Origin: Plantago ovata
Taxonomy: Eukaryota; Streptophyta; Magnoliopsida; Lamiales; Plantaginaceae
Assembly (NCBI GenBank): GCA_028274465.1
Contig: CM051457.1
Coordinates: 60,450,899 to 60,514,898 of the forward strand
Length of the DNA stretch: 64,000 bases
Reading direction: 5' to 3'
This document shows positions 63,869 through 64,000 of the stretch, piece by piece. Position numbers and translations under genes: made by a program. Numbering within the stretch: the stretch's first letter is position 1; the number at the start of each line of letters is the position of its first letter. A model generated the notes under the pieces. The model did not search any database. It had not been told where the DNA came from and saw only the letters and a list, made by a program, of their open reading frames with translations.

Positions 63869-64000
63869 TGATGAATTTGTATTTAAGCTTTCATTTGAGT
63901 CTTTTTCACTTATTTTAGCTATCATCTATGTTAATTTAGCTATATTTTATTGCATTTTATTAGAATAGTGTCACGTTACCCTTTAGTTTGTATTTTACAG
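63869..64000 (+). mobile_element. LTR of the B/C family, runs off the window
   Basis: TGATGAATTTGTATTTAAG start, then the same order as 24382 onward, including TAGAATAGTGTCACGTT at about 63961-63977. Only the first 132 bp are in the window, so solo or complete status is unknown. Confidence 0.85.

Overview
This is a stretch of angiosperm (most likely dicot) nuclear heterochromatin made almost entirely of nested LTR retrotransposons. The evidence is plant-type Ty3/gypsy and Ty1/copia polyproteins, LTRs bounded by TG...CA with 5-bp target site duplications (TSDs), tRNA-complementary primer sites, polypurine tracts, and AT-rich GT-AG introns. The species cannot be named from sequence alone.

Layout. 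1-3044: the least repetitive part. It holds a two-exon minus-strand gene fragment (tentatively the tail of an F-box-like protein), two copies of a 75-nt tRNA-like hairpin carrying RNA polymerase III box motifs, and a 121-bp direct repeat. 3050-49934: one large minus-strand gypsy element of the Tat/Retand type (element A; both LTRs 983 bp, TSD GGTAC) with gag, protease, RT, two RNase H-like regions and integrase. On the opposite strand it carries an extra antisense gene with its own TATA box and introns. Element A has been opened three times: element B (3269-11493, non-autonomous gag-pro element, TSD GTAGG) sits in its 3' LTR; a solo LTR (E, 16338-17648, TSD GCGGG) sits in the antisense gene; element C (24382-47725, TSD AAGAT) splits gag. 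Element C is itself opened by element D (26651-44636, TSD GCGCC), which has three LTRs and two nearly identical internal regions. 49935-63868: degenerate Ty1/copia sequence in two partial copies (F, G) joined by an inverted LTR fragment. Copy F is broken by a Mutator-like element (51764-52907, 9-bp duplication) and by a 2.57-kb solo LTR (55885-58449, TSD GTTTA). At 63869 another LTR of the B/C family begins inside the copia RT and runs off the window.

How the parts relate. B, C, D, E and the terminal LTR form one related super-group, Athila-like by gag, by the tRNA-Asp-type primer site and by a second ORF where env-like ORFs usually lie. They have gag-pro or only gag, and no RT or integrase in this window, so they would need enzymes supplied in trans. 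They share a striking set of non-coding structures: GC-rich palindrome clusters in U3, a GGGAGGCAACCC hairpin after gag-pro, and repeated hairpins followed by a polypurine-tract-like sequence. Element A and both copia copies are inactivated by many stops and frameshifts. The most intact coding sequences are the 441-residue ORF2 of element D (two copies) and the gag of its second copy.

Most notable. The middle LTR of D is a chimera of the two outer LTRs, the expected footprint of unequal crossing-over. The tRNA-like hairpin pair shows a compensatory base-pair change. The palindrome clusters keep dyad symmetry while their sequence differs between sub-families.
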